A stretch of 64,000 bases of DNA from positions 3,269,927-3,333,926 of the forward strand of contig NC_063062.1 of the NCBI RefSeq assembly GCF_018812025.1. Direction: 5' to 3'. The stretch comes from Megalobrama amblycephala. Taxonomy: Eukaryota > Chordata > Actinopteri > Cypriniformes > Xenocyprididae. Positions 22,076-33,954 of the stretch are shown piece by piece; the stretch's first letter is position 1; every line of letters starts with the position of its first letter. The notes beneath the pieces are model-generated. The model worked only from the letters and a program-made list of their open reading frames with translations. It was not told the DNA's origin and did no database searches. A program made the position numbers and the translations under genes.

Positions 22076-23330
22076 AACGGGGAATGTTCTCAGAACTTAG
22101 GCTAACGTTCTGGTAAGGTTCTCTCAAAGTTATGAACAAACGTTCTTCCAGTAACATTAACAGTAGATTTGTTCAGAGTTATTTGGTCTTTAATAATGTT
22201 CTCAACATGTTGGCACAAAATTGTTTGTGTGTGTGTATATATAAATATAAATATAAATATAAATATATACAGTATATATTAGGGGTGTAATGGTACATGT
22301 ATTCGTCCCGAACCATCACGGTACAGTAGTCACGGTTCAGTGCATACAGTCAGATGACGAATAGTCAGTCACGGGTGATCCACACTCCAATCCAGAAGGG
22401 GGCGCGCGGAAAAAGGAAAAAACAGGAAAAAGCGCAGAAGAAGAAGAACAGATGATCTACGCATAGATATATTTACATGTAATCTCTCAAACACGTGTTT
22501 CAACCATGAAAAGATATCAATAAAACAGCTTGAGAATAATATCTCTCATAGCATTGCATTTACCTCAGGCAAGTCATTCAGTGTCCACGGCATGTTAGTT
22601 CACTAGAGAAATGAACTCTAGAGGGGAAATTATCTTAATTATTTAATATATGTTTAAATAAATTTGTCATTAAAACAATTTATGACAGCAACTATGTTTA
22701 TTTCAAAACTATGCATATTTCAAAAATTAATTGGAGTAGAAAAATAAATTTATAATTACATTTAGAGGTTAATGCAAAACCTGTCTTATGTGCAATTTAC
22801 ATGTTTTTTTTTTATTTGAGTGTTGATTATTATATCTAAAGATAAATAGCAACTGAATTTAATAGTTTGGGCTCTGTCGTTAATTGTAACCTTTATTATT
22901 ATAGTAATGTGCAAGAAAGTGCTCCCTGTATATAGTTTACAGCATTAGCTTTTTATCCTTAAGAAAAATAATATAACTGAATTTATTTAAAAAGAGAGAG
23001 ACAATTTTTCAATAAACCACTGTTTAATAAAAAAGAAGAAAAATTAAGCAATTTTATGTTTAGTTTTCTCCCCCTGCTGTTCCGAACCTGTACCGAACCG
23101 TGACTTCAATACTGAGGTATGTACCGAACCATCATGTTTGTGTACAGTTACACCCCAAATATTATATATATACACACACATCATTCATGGAAAGTTTTTA
23201 AAAAAATCAATTTAGTTGAACATTTGTCTATTGTTTTTTTTTTGTTTTTTTAAATGTTTTTAAATTGTTTCAGAATGTTCACAGAACATTTAAAAGTAAT
23301 GTTCTCATAATGTTAAAATGGAATGATCCC
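22076..23330. repeat. GTTCTCAGAAC-type repeat split by a hAT element
   Basis: GGGAATGTTCTCAGAAC and AACGTTCTGGTAAGGTTCTC on the left, and CAGAATGTTCACAGAACATT on the right, belong to the same repeat type as the array at 50925-53190. Confidence 0.6.
22280..23157. mobile_element. non-autonomous hAT-like element
   Basis: The left end is TAGGGGTGTAATGGTACATG and the right end is the inverted GTACAGTTACACCCCA. Inner arms also match (CGGTACAGTAGTCACGGTTC against GAACCTGTACCGAACCGTGA). The target duplication in AT-rich flank is unclear. There is no transposase frame. Confidence 0.8.
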
Positions 23331-24357
23331 TTAAAGTCGGCATGAAATGTAAGATGCAATTGTCTTTTCTTCCCTATTGTGACGCACATCCAACAGCTTC
23401 TTGAACAAGAAAAAAATGTAGGGTTGGATTTGATTTTGTCCCACAGGAATTGATTAGATGTTTGTGGTTAGCTATTGCTGTGATCTCATGTGAGTGACAA
23501 AAAAAAAAAATGATGTGCACAGATAAATCATTTATAATAAATATTACATAAAAAAAATATGAATTGTCAATTTTGATTTCATGGTGACTTTAACGTTCAG
23601 CATAACCGATGTATTCATAACATAATGGGAACATTAGCAACACATATTTGTGTTAGCTGGGTTCTCGCCAAAAGGGTAAACGGTTTTGTAAACAGCACTC
23701 CTGGAGGACGACGTGACACCGTAGGCTGTGTAAAACTATCCGTTAAGGAAGAAAAGTGAAACAGGAGTGCTGCAAAGTGCAAACTGATATCAACTTGCAC
23801 TTTAAGCCATTAAGCATTAAGATCTTCTTCTTGAAAACTGGAATGTGGTCTCCTTCTGCTCCCACGTTGAAAAATATCTCTCTAGCTGTGAGAACAGGGG
23901 CAGGAAGGAGATGAGCAGAGAGAGGTAGACTGGTTATGTAACCTTGTTGCCCTCAGGATGAGTACAGACCCATACATTCACTCTGTGTCATGAACCCCAT
24001 GAGGACAACAATGAACCGCACAAGCTGCAGGGTATGAATCCACATGAACCACTGCTGAATCTTTGCCTACAAAAACACTTGCACATAGATAGGCACCAAA
24101 TACGAGAAGCTGTACATGTATAAAAACAGCTTGGATAACTTGGAAATATTTATTCTAAATGGTATGAAAATACCCATGTTATGTTGTGTTGTCAGTGCAC
24201 TAGAAGGTTGATTTGTATAAAAAAAAAAAAAAAAAATCATGGGATGGAAACGTGTTTTTCTATCACTTTAATAAATTTCAACTTCCTTTTTAAAGTTACT
24301 ATGAGATTCAATTAGACCAGATGAATTAAAATGACTTGTACAGCCAATTTGATTATA

Positions 24358-24392
<35 letters not shown>

Positions 24393-24729
24393 AAGGCAGC
24401 AACTGAACTTTTAAGTTGATGTTGAATTTATTTACATGCATCTTCTCTGCATTCTATACACAGGGCTGAAGCCATGCAAGATAATGAAGCATGCATATTC
24501 ATAACTGCACAGTGACCCAAAGTAATCAGCCGTTGCACATGACAAAACAGAAAGACAGCTGATTGGGAAACAGGAAGCAGCTATTGCGAGACAATTTAGA
24601 TGAATAAGCAAAGAGTATTTACAGTCTGTGGGTCATTAGCACAATATAAATTGTGACAGGGTGTTTACAGGTCATATTATTTTGGTTAATCGGTTGCTTT
24701 GGACAGCTGTCAATTACAGACCATAAACA
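23331..24729. other. plekha7 intron with poly(A) tracts
   Basis: The interval contains homopolymer A runs at about 24220-24236 and 24361-24390. No gene or clear transposon end was recognised. Confidence 0.5.
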
Positions 24730-26085
24730 TTAAAATCCTGTCATCATTTACTCACATGTTGTTCAAAACTTTTTTTCATCCATGGAGCACAAAATGAAAA
24801 TTTTAGTTTTAATAATTACATTTTTGTCTTTTTTAATATTTCAATTTAGCTTTAATTTACATTTATTTTAGTTTTTGTTTAATTTTAGTACTTAAACTTG
24901 TTTATTTCAGCCAAGGCAACATTTTCTGAATGGTGCAAGTTTGCATTTTTCATCTAATATTCATATTTTGTTTTATTTCTGATTTATTTCAATTAATACA
25001 AATGATTTTTAATAGTTTTAGGATTAGCTTACCTCAGAATTAAAATTTCCTGATAATTATTCACCCCCATTTCATCTAAGATGTTCATGTCTTTTTTTTT
25101 TTTTAGAAATTAAGGTTTTTGAGGAAAATATTATAGATTTTTCTCCATATAGTGGACTTCACTGGGGTTCAATGGGTTGAAGGTCCAAATGTCAGTTTCA
25201 GTGCAGCTTCAAAGAACTCTACACGATCCCGGATGAGGAATAAGGGATTTGTCTAAAAAAATAAAAAAATAAAAATTATATACTTTTTAACCACAAATGC
25301 TCATCTTGCACTGCTCTGTGATGCGCCACGCATTATATAATCACGTTGGAAAGGTCACGCTTGATGTAGGCGGAAGTTCTGATCCAGTGTTTACAAAGTT
25401 AACGTGCAAAGACTAAGTAAAACGCCCTTTACAAAAAAAAAAAGGTAAAACAACGATGTCGGAGGATTTTGAATTTGGAGGAGAAAATGAGATGGAGTTT
25501 TTCGGCTACAGCGGTAGTTCCGCCTACGTCTGAAAGATGAGCATTTGTGGTTAAAAAGTATATAACTTTTTTTTTTTTTTTTTTTAGAAAATGGCCGATC
25601 ATTTGGCTAGATAAGACCCTTATTCCTCGTCTGGGATCTTGTAGAGCTCTTTGAAGCTACATTTAAACTTAAACAGTGAAGTCCACTATATGGAGAAAAA
25701 TCCTGGAATGTTTCCTCAAAAACCTTCATTTCTTTTCGAATGAAGACAGACATAGACATCTTGGATGACATGGAGGTGAGTAAATTATCAGGAAATTTGA
25801 ATTCTAAAGTGAACTAATCCTTTAAGAATAACAACACCGGGGGTCATGTGATCGAATTATGTCTGAATGCTAACAGTCAAATGCTATTATATGACTTCAA
25901 AAATCTCATGCTAAGAGTCATATGGACCATTTTTATGATACTTTTTTGTGTGCTAATGTATCTTTTTAGAAGCTCCAGTCCTCATTCACTGACCAACTAC
26001 AGAACATTCTCTAAAAATTCTCATTTTGTGTTCCATAGTAAATAATTAAATGATGACAGAATGTTCATTTTTTTGGATTAAATTG
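24730..26085. mobile_element. degraded Angel-like MITE holding a foldback MITE
   Basis: CCTGTCATCATTTACTCACA on the left and AAATGATGACAGAATGTTCA on the right are the inner arms of an Angel-like element. The foldback element 25017-25825 lies inside. Confidence 0.55.
25017..25825. mobile_element. long foldback MITE, copy 1
   Basis: The ends AAATTTCCTGATAATTATTC and the inverted AAATTATCAGGAAATTTGAA are the outer part of arms of about 250 bp that continue through TTCTCCATATAGTGGACTTC and its complement. The right end has CCT TTAA. A second copy is at 33084-33954. Confidence 0.85.
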
Positions 26086-26183
26086 TTCAGTAAACATCAT
26101 TGCTACATAGCACAAGGTTAACAGTTGCAAAATGAAGTGAAGAATACTTAAGTATGTTGCTCGTTGTTAAAATGAGATCTTAC

Positions 26184-26284
26184 CTTGAAGGCATATTTGC
26201 GGCTAATGTGATCTTCAGGTCCTACAGGAGCGATAGTGTAGCTGGGCAGAGGAATGCTACCCAGAACCGACTCTTCACGACTGT
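26184..26284 (-). CDS. plekha7: plekha7 exon: central PH domain strands
   Basis: The 101-nt exon has acceptor CCCACAG (26285-26291) and donor AAG|GTAAGA. The first two bases complete an Asp codon with the G of the previous exon; it ends in phase 0. It encodes DSREESVLGSIPLPSY, then TIAPVGPEDHISRKYAFK. Human PLEKHA7 has DSREEAVLGSIPLPSYVISP at the same place. The piece covers the variable beta3-beta4 loop and following strands of the PH domain, and the SRKYAFK strand leads to the next exon. Intron placement agrees with the PLEKHA family. Confidence 0.96.
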
Positions 26285-27119
26285 CTGTGGGGGAGAAAAC
26301 AATCCAACTGAGCAACAAGTCAGGTTGTGACTGTGTCTTTCTCTCTCTCTCTTCCTTCCTGGCATGTGATACTCTCTGACCTGTCTTTCTCACACCACTC
26401 TGATAACATCATCACATTTCACACATTTAAGTTTAGCCTCGCTCTGCCTCCTTGTTTCGCCCTGACCACTTCTTTCCAGTGGAGCGCGGGAGTGAGAGTG
26501 TGTTTATGTGTGGGTGTGTCTGAAGCAGAGATTGAGTGCTGGGTTGACAAGCGATAACAGTGGCTTGATAAGGACATAATAGGTTAAAAATACTTCAAGG
26601 TTGGTTGAAGGAGAGATTCCAAACCGAGGCAGGTCGCGCTTTTATTTGAACAAGCAGGGAACTGAGGGGGTCTGTGGCTGGGAAGAGCAGACCGACTGGA
26701 AAAACAGGATGGATTACATCCCATTACAACAACATGGGGGGAAATAATTAAAATGGTGAAATATTTGATACATGAAATAAAGTTGACAGCGAAAGAGATA
26801 ACTCACCCTAAAATGTTTATTTACTCACTTATCATCTGTTTGCAGTTATTCTTTCGTTAATAAGCATATCCCTATGATTAATTTCAATATGTATCAGAAT
26901 ATCAGTTATTAACAACTTAAGTTTCGTCTGTTTTTCACATAAAGCAAGCTTCATAAGTTGTATGGTAAGGGTTGTGTAACAAACTACTGTGTTGCATAAA
27001 CAACAGCATAAGGATTTGGAATAACATAAGGGTGTGCAAATAATGACACATTTTTGGTGAATTATGCCTTTAATGTAGCTCTCCCTTACAACAAGGAAGT
27101 TTATTCAACTGTGCTACAC

Positions 27120-27240
27120 TAAATACGGGGAGGACAGGATTGGGAAAGGTCCGCAAGCCGGGAGTCGAATTCGGGTTGCTCGAAGCGCAACGGCACTGTA
27201 TGTCACAGCGCTGCCCACGAGGCTATCGGGACAGACACTG
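27120..27240 (-). repeat. tRNA-derived SINE
   Basis: On the minus strand there is an A-box-like TAGCCTCGTGGGCAG near 27210-27228 and a B-box-like CCCGAATTCGACTCCCGG near 27158-27178, at tRNA spacing. The rest does not fold as an intact tRNA, so this is a SINE head rather than a tRNA gene. Confidence 0.6.
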
Positions 27241-27307
27241 TTACACTTAAAGTCCCACTGAAATCAAAATGTATTTTTTTTTAGCTTTTAGTATGAATAT
27301 GTTAGCC

Positions 27308-27827
27308 TTAAAGGGATAGTTCACCCAAAAATGAAAATTTGATGTTTATCTGCTTACCCCCAGAGCATCCAAGATGTAGGTGACTTTGTTTCTTCAGTAG
27401 AACACAAATGATGATTTGATGCTCTCATATACTTCAATGAGAGCGAGACATCACTGCCGCTGTCAGAGCGCGATCAGACCAAACGAATCGAGTGATGAAT
27501 GCCGTTGGACATAATGGTGTATTAGAGTTAAAAAATGATATAAATACTGTTCGGTTTCTCGCACAAACCGATCGTTTCGTGTCTTAGGATATCAATGTGT
27601 CGTCACAATCCGCAGGGTTTAATTTGGACTTGTCTATGCAAGTTTTATTTACTCTTATAGTAGAAGTTCCCATCCACTAGCATTATTCGACTGACAGACG
27701 GCAACGGTTGGAGTTAAAAATCATCATTTGTGTTCTACTGAAGAAACAAAGACACCTACATCTTGGATGCGCTGGGGGTAAGCAGATAAACATCAATTTT
27801 TCATTTTTGGGTGAACTATCCCTTTAA
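27308..27827. mobile_element. complete Angel-like MITE
   Basis: The element is 520 bp, flanked by TTAA, with ends AGGGATAGTTCACCCAAAAA and the exact type complement. The arms are about 110 bp (AGAACACAAATGATGATTT pairs with AAATCATCATTTGTGTTCT). This sequence type was described in zebrafish as Angel elements; the name is from memory. Confidence 0.9.
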
Positions 27828-29025
27828 GGTTATGAATAAGCTGGTGTGTTCCAAAACAACGACAAAATTCGCATTTAGGAGATATCAGCATTCAAAACTT
27901 TCAGTCTCACTTCCGCTAAAATGGATCACAGATTTTTATGACATCACCGCAGACTTCAGCTTCTCATCAGATCTTCTGTCCAATCAAATGCTCTCTAGAA
28001 TCTAAAAGGTCCCGCCCCCTACATTATAAATAGACGCTGAAGCTGCCGCTGAAATCACTTGTTCCACACATTTACCATTTTCTACATGGTGAATGGCACA
28101 TAGTGCACTATATAGGGGATAGGAAACGATTCAGACAGTGTAAATATGCTTTCCATTGAGGTGAATAAAGTCTGGCTTCAAATTAGTGTCACGTGAACCG
28201 CACCAGCGCACACACAGTCTGATCCGGTCCAGAGACATGAAAGCACAAAGCGGATCATATCCGGACCACAAACCGTATCGGATTTGAATCCCGTTTTAAT
28301 ATGGAGGAGAATAGAAGGAGGTTTTACCGAGCTCAACAGCCGAGCTGTGATAAAAATGAAATGCTATTGGCTTTTTTTTTTTTTTTTTTTTTTTTAAAGT
28401 GGAGGAGCTGTTGGATATGTCCCACCCTGTCTTCCTGTTTCAGTTGAAATTATGTCAACATACTGAGTAATGCTGTGTGTTCCAAGGCACTTCAGTGGGC
28501 CTTTAAAGTACACTTAAAAATATACTTTTATGCCAATTTAGTCCCAAGTACTGACATTGTACCCTTATACTACTAGTACATTGATTTTAGTATACTTACT
28601 ACATAAAATATACTTTTAATTCAACTTTACTTACGTTTATTTAATAAAAAAAGAATTTAAAGTATCTCTCTCTTCTTGTAATCACTGTTTGTTTACAACA
28701 ACACAAACAAGGTTTGAGTCAGCTGAAATAGCAAGTTGAATTCCCAGAGAGGGTTTGGTGTGATCCAAGAAACTGCATAAATATGTGAGAGATAATTAAC
28801 CCAAAAACATCATATTAATTTCCCTGAGTAAACTACTTTCAGAGTTTGCTAAATGTGTCATGTTAAACTTTGGGGACAGTACAGAGCAAAAAATTTGTTG
28901 AAGTAGGATTGGGTGACCATAATGCTATTACTAACAAAATAATGATAATATAATCATTATCTGGGAGAAAAGTTAGCATGTCTGTGTAAATGTGATTCTG
29001 TTGGATGTTTGGTAGAGCAACTCAC

Positions 29026-29098
29026 CTTTGTAGTAGAAGAGGCAATAATCAGCCAGAACAAACCATTTTCTTTTCCACAGCCGCATCCCTGAGCTGTC
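29026..29098 (-). CDS. plekha7: plekha7 exon: N-terminal PH domain strands
   Basis: The 73-nt exon has acceptor TTTCAG (29099-29104) and donor AAAG|GTGAGT in phase 1. It encodes DSSGMRLWKRKWFVLADYC then LFYYK, the beta1-beta2-beta3 part of the PH domain. The basic KRKW motif is the typical phosphoinositide-contacting beta2 strand. One Arg-to-Lys change (RRW to RKW) is the only difference from the human PLEKHA7 sequence that I recall. Its upstream partner at 31671 ends in GWLHKQ, giving the canonical PH start GWLHKQDSSGMRLWKRKWF across the junction. Confidence 0.97.
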
Positions 29099-30350
29099 CT
29101 GAAAGTACAAAGCAACAAACACTGATGGGAAAACATACACCCTCAGGCAGCTGTAGACATCTGATGGAGAAAGACAGCACTTCAAACAGACTTCAAGCAG
29201 GCAATTTCGCAGCACTTTCCCCTGACAGCACCGTTTCACTTCCCGTTAAAGAGTTTATTCAAAGTCTATTATCAAAAACTATTCATGTAAACACCCTCCT
29301 GATGTTTTCATGCCATGAAAGACGTGTGTTCATGTGTGTTTGTGTCTGTATAACTGACTGGCTGGCTCTCAAAAAGAAAAACCAAATGAGCTGCCTATCT
29401 AGACAGCTTTTTGATGCATTTGCATGCTCAAAATATGTGTTTCAGCTGCCCAAAAGTGCCTATGATGCCCAAAGATGCTGTCTTGCAGGGCTGTGACCAC
29501 TACTGATGTTTAGGGAGACGCATTTCCCCCAATATTCAGATTTGTGGTCAACCAAAATGGGGTTTTAAACTTTAAAAACTTGTTTTGGTCTTTTTGGTAC
29601 CACCAGATTGAATGATTTGGTCAAAATGTGCAGCTCACTAGGTTTTGAAACACCATTACTGTATGTCCATGTGTAACTTCTGTCTTCCTGTCACATTACT
29701 CATGGTTAAAGGCTATAATTTTAAACTAGGCGTCCGTGAATGTCCCTATAAAGAAACTCAAGATAAGATATGAAACAGAATTTTATAAAACATCCCAAAT
29801 TATGAACTAACTTCTAACTGATTTCTAATTATAATTTTTTAACTGATGAGCTGCTTAGCATTATATAATATAGTAATTATTACAACTTGTAATAATTACT
29901 TCAACAAGGTCATTGTTTCTGCCTAAAATTAATACATTGTGTTGTTAGCTAACTGTGTGATTTGTTTATGTACATTTCTGAAATGCATTACTAGGACACA
30001 GTCACCTCTGATAACATTTCACTCTAAATTTTAGTGTTGACATGCATTTTCTGTAAAGCTGCTTTGAAGCGATATGTATTGTGAAAAGCAATAGTGAAAT
30101 TGTGAAATACCAAAAGTATTTGATCATAAATACAGTAAAAACAGTAATACTGATAAGTATTATTACAATTTAAAATGTGTTTTCTGTTTTAATATATTTT
30201 AAAATGCCATTTATTCCTGTGATGGCATAGCTGAATTTTCATTACATTAGACTTCAGTGTCACATGATCCTTCAGAAAAATCTATGCTGATCTGGTGCTC
30301 AAAAAAAAAAAACAACAACAACATATCAATATTAAAATCATTTGTACTGC

Positions 30351-31333
30351 TTAAAGGTGCCCCAGAACGTTCTTTCACAAGATGTAATATAAGTCTAAGG
30401 CGTCCCCTGAATGTGTCTGTGAAGTTTCAGCTCAAAATACCACATAGATTTTTTTTTATTAATTTTTTTAACTGCGTATTTTGGGGCATCATTAACTATG
30501 CACCGATTCAGCGCGCGGCCCCTTTAAATCTCACACTCCCTGCCCCCCGAGCTCTCGACTCTATATACAGTGCATTTACAAAGTTCACACAGCTAATATA
30601 ACCCTCAAATGGATCTTTACAAAATGTTCGTTATGCGTGCTGCATGCATGCTTCGGATCATGTGAGTATAGTATTTATTTGGATGTTTACATTTGATTCT
30701 GAATGAGTTTGAGGCTATGCTCCGTGGCTAACGGGCTAAAGCTAACATTACACACTGTTGGAGAGATTTATAAAGAATGAAGTTGTGTTTATGAATTATA
30801 CAGACTGCAAGTGTTTAAAAATGAAAATAACAATGGCTCTTGTCTCCGTGAATACAGTAAGAAACGATGGTAACTTTAACCACATTTAACAGTACATTAG
30901 CAACATGCTAACGAAACATTTAGAAAGACAATTTACAAATATCACTAAAAATATCATGATATCATGGATCATGTCAGTTATTATCGCTCCATCTCCCATT
31001 TTTCGCTGTTGTCCTTGCTTGCTTACCTAGTCTGTTGATTCAGCTGTGCACAGATCCAGACGTTAATACTGGCTGCCCTTGTGTAATGCCTTGAACATGA
31101 GCTGGCATATGCAAATTTGGGGGCGTACATATTATACTCCAGACTGTTACGTAACAGTCGGTGTTATGTTGAGATTCGCCTGTTCTTCAGAGGTCTTTTA
31201 AACAAATGAGATTTATATAAGAAGGAGGAAGCAATGGAGTTTGAAACTCACTGTATGTAATTTCCATGTACTGAACTCTTGTTATTCAACTATGCCAAGA
31301 TAAATTCAATTTTTGATTATAGGGCACCTTTAA
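30351..31333 (+). mobile_element. TTAA/AGGTGCCC MITE, copy 2
   Basis: The element has TTAA flanks, ends AGGTGCCCCAGAACG and TATAGGGCACCT, and is 983 bp long. It is in the same orientation as copy 1. The core palindrome is at 31142-31159. Confidence 0.87.
31142..31159. promoter_or_regulatory. 18-bp palindrome with TTACGTAA core
   Basis: The arms GACTG and CAGTC flank the GTTACGTAAC centre. It is the same site as at 2722, but the outermost two pairs are lost here (left-flank change), leaving 18 perfect bases. Confidence 0.5.
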
Positions 31334-31670
31334 TGGTTTTGTGGAAACTGTGATACAGCTTTTATTAGAAATAATAGAAACATATATGTTTATAACAACA
31401 TAAAACTCCTAATGCATCCTTGCTGAGTAAAAGTATTAATTTCTTTAAAAAACAAAACAAAAAAACAGTGACAGTCTATGACTTACATCTCTTGAACAGT
31501 GGTGGAAGTCATATTATAAAGTGTTAATGACAATCTGGCTTTTTATACCATTTCCTGGTTCTGGGGCCTCTGGGTCTATAAAGTCTAAAAACCTCTCATG
31601 TAAAGTATAATTTGAAAGCAAAAGTTTAGTTAATCAGTAAACAAGCTCATTGATCAAACTCTCTTACCTG

Positions 31671-31772
31671 TTTGTGGAGCCATCCACGTACCACTACAGG
31701 AACGCTGGGATTCCTCTTTATGGCATGATCTCGTTTGCCAAAGCTATGGACCCTTCCACTGGACTTGGATCC
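31671..31772 (-). CDS. plekha7: plekha7 exon: basic linker and PH start
   Basis: The 102-nt exon (34 codons, phase 0 to 0) has acceptor TTATAG (31773-31778) and donor CAG|GTAAGA. It encodes GSKSSGRVHSFGKRDHAI then KRNPSVPVVVRGWLHKQ. Human PLEKHA7 has SSSKVHSFGKRDQAIRRNPN and VPVVVRGWLHKQ at the same place. HSFGKRxxAIKRNP is the conserved basic stretch just before the PH domain shared by PLEKHA4-7, and GWLHKQ is the first PH strand. A (CA)n tract at 31781-31802 touches the acceptor side and leaves only a short pyrimidine-poor tract there. Confidence 0.96.
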
Positions 31773-32360
31773 CTATAAATCACACACACACACACACACA
31801 CACCCACACATAAACTGAAGATGAGCAGGGGGACTGAAAGCTCATTCATCACCCATTAGTCTAGACCATCTGCCAGGGGTGCACAGCTGATCTTACACAC
31901 CATCCGCTGGCATTCTGTGGGCACAGCAACGTAAGCCTACATGCTGCCCACCAACCACACATGCCAATCCATTAATACGCCTAATACATCACTATTGCAC
32001 GCCATCACTGCCAACGACAAGAGCTACAAGCACTCATTCATCTAGAATAGTCCAAACTCAGACAGGAGATGACACGGGCAGCGTTCCTGCTGCTACGTTT
32101 CTCTGCATCTCTTTAATCAAACTATATGGCAGTCAGCCATCACAACACTTCAGTTATTTTTGCACATGCATTCTGAGAGGTCAAATAACATAATGATTAG
32201 CAAAGCCTCCATTATGATGCAATAAGTTAGCATCAAACACCAGCTGATTTTATGTAGCAAAGGTCTAATTCTTTAGATCAGTGGTTCCTAAACTTTTTGA
32301 CTCGAAGGCTTCCCATTGTCCAACACTATATATGAAAGTCCCCTATATAATATTTATAAA

Positions 32361-32368
<8 letters not shown>

Positions 32369-32420
<52 letters not shown>

Positions 32421-32520
32421 TTAAGTGAGAAATTTGGAACAGTAATAAATACTGCTGAAATTTTACTTATTGAGTGGATTATACCGTTAAATATCTAAAA
32501 AAAAAAAAAAAAAAAAAAAA
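32369..32520. repeat. (TA)n and poly(A) tracts
   Basis: A TA run occupies 32369-32413 and a pure A run 32497-32520. Short frames across them are artefacts. Confidence 0.95.
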
Positions 32521-32912
32521 GCATGTTATTCAGCTCATGTGCATCACATTCCAAACAATGCATCCTTACACAGATATGCACCAAATCACTCACAATACGA
32601 ATCCCAATCCGTTTCATCGATGTTCTGTGTCTGCTCAGAGATAGCAGTCAGGGGCTCTGATCACTGTTTGTGTCGCCAGCACTAGGGAATTGCCGCCTCA
32701 GCCCAGAAGAATAAACACTCTAATTACCAGAACAGATGCTAACCAAGCATGGAGAATGTTCTGCATCAGGAGTCTTGTCAAGTTACCTTGCTCGTCTCGT
32801 TCTATATACAGAAGTACTGTCATCTACTTCTATCTCTACAAAATACCAGGTCTTTTTTCCTACCCTTTGATTAGTTTTGTTGTCGATCCAAAAGGATCAG
32901 GTTGTTACTGAC

Positions 32913-33027
32913 CTTTGAGCCTGAAGTGGTGTCCACAGTGGAAGAGGTGACGTTAGTGGAGGCCTCACTAATTGTACTAGAGGGTCGTGTGGTCGTCTGT
33001 GGCTGCTTCAGCATGTGTCCGCCAGTC
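32913..33027 (-). CDS. plekha7: plekha7 Ser/Thr-rich linker exon
   Basis: The 115-nt exon has acceptor CTACAG (33028-33033) and donor AAG|GTCAGT. The first G completes a Gln codon; the remaining 38 codons end in phase 0. It reads TGGHMLKQPQTTTRPSS then TISEASTNVTSSTVDTTSGSK. It corresponds to human HMSKQDRNQRPSSMVSETST, the disordered linker between the second WW domain and the PH domain. HM, KQ, RPSS and SE are retained. The ATG in GGHML is the first in-frame Met of the visible coding sequence. Confidence 0.9.
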
Positions 33028-33083
33028 CTGTAGAGGAGAGCACAGTGATGGTTTTCAACAGGTACAGCAGTTTCTTTGAGGAA

Positions 33084-33954
33084 TTAAAGGATTAGTTCAA
33101 TTTAGAATGAAAATTTCCTGATAATTTGCTCATCCCCATGCCATCCAAGATGTTTATGTCTTTCTTTCTTCAGTTGAAAAGAAATGATGAGGAAAACATT
33201 CCAGGATTTTTCTCCATATAGTGGGTTTCAACAGTTACCGAGTTGAAGGTCCATACTGCAGTTTCAATGCCGCTTTAAATAGCTCTACACGATCCCAGAC
33301 GAGGAATAAGGGTCTGATCTAGCAAAACAAATTATATACTTTTTAACCACAAATACTCATCTTGCACTGCTCTGCGATGCATCACGCATTACGTTATCAT
33401 GTTGGAAAGGTCACACGTGACGTAGGTGGAAGTACTGCGGTAAGGCGAAAAACTCCATCTCATTTTCTCCTCCAACTTCAAAATCGTCCGACATCATTGA
33501 TTTACCCTTTTTTTGTAAAGGCCGTTTGACTTAGTCTTTGCTCGTTTGCTTTGTAAACATTAGCTTGATACTTCCGCCTACATCATGTGTGACCTTTCCA
33601 ACGTGATTACGTAATGGGTGGCGTATCGCAGAGAAATGCAAGATGAGCATTTGTGGTTAAAAAGTATAGAATTTTTTTTTTTTTTTTTTTTTAGAAAATG
33701 ACAGATCTTTTTGCTAGATCAGACCCTTATTCTTCGTCTGGGATCATGTAGAGCTCTTTGAAGCTGCACTGAAACTGACATTTGGACCTTCAACCTGTTG
33801 GTAACTGTGGAAATCCAATATATGGAGAAAAATCCTGAAAAGTTTTCCTCAAAAACCTTAATTTCTTTTCGACTGAAGAAAGAAAGACATAAATATGTTG
33901 GATGACATGGGGGGTGGGTAAATTATCAGGAAATTCGAATTCTGAAGTGAACTA
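33084..33954. mobile_element. long foldback MITE, copy 2
   Basis: It starts TTAA AGGATTAGTTCAATTTAG and has arms including CCTGATAATTTGCTCATCCC, inverted near 33925. It lies 57 bp upstream of the exon at 32913-33027 on the minus strand. The right terminus is cut. Confidence 0.8.

Larger units (their letters stand above)
26285..29025. other. plekha7 intron between two PH exons
   Basis: This 2.7-kb intron holds a tRNA-derived SINE, an Angel-like MITE (27308-27827), a poly(T) run at 28371-28395, and otherwise unmarked sequence. No further coding exon is needed, since the phases of the flanking exons match directly. Confidence 0.7.
30107..31470. mobile_element. ACACTACC-family repeat interrupted by TTAA MITE
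   Basis: The left part (TACAGTAAAAACAGTAATAC to about 30350) and right part (GGTTTTGTGGAAACTGTGAT to AGTATTAATTTCTTTAAAAA) are two halves of the common repeat. The insertion is 30351-31333. Confidence 0.75.

Noticed and set aside
27120..27240. A functional tRNA gene
   Set aside because: A and B boxes are present on the minus strand, but a complete cloverleaf with paired acceptor ends is not; a SINE head is more likely.
29005..29496. 163-codon plus-strand frame
   Set aside because: Overlaps the PH exon on the other strand at its start, has no recognisable domain, and continues into intron with low-complexity Val-Cys codons.
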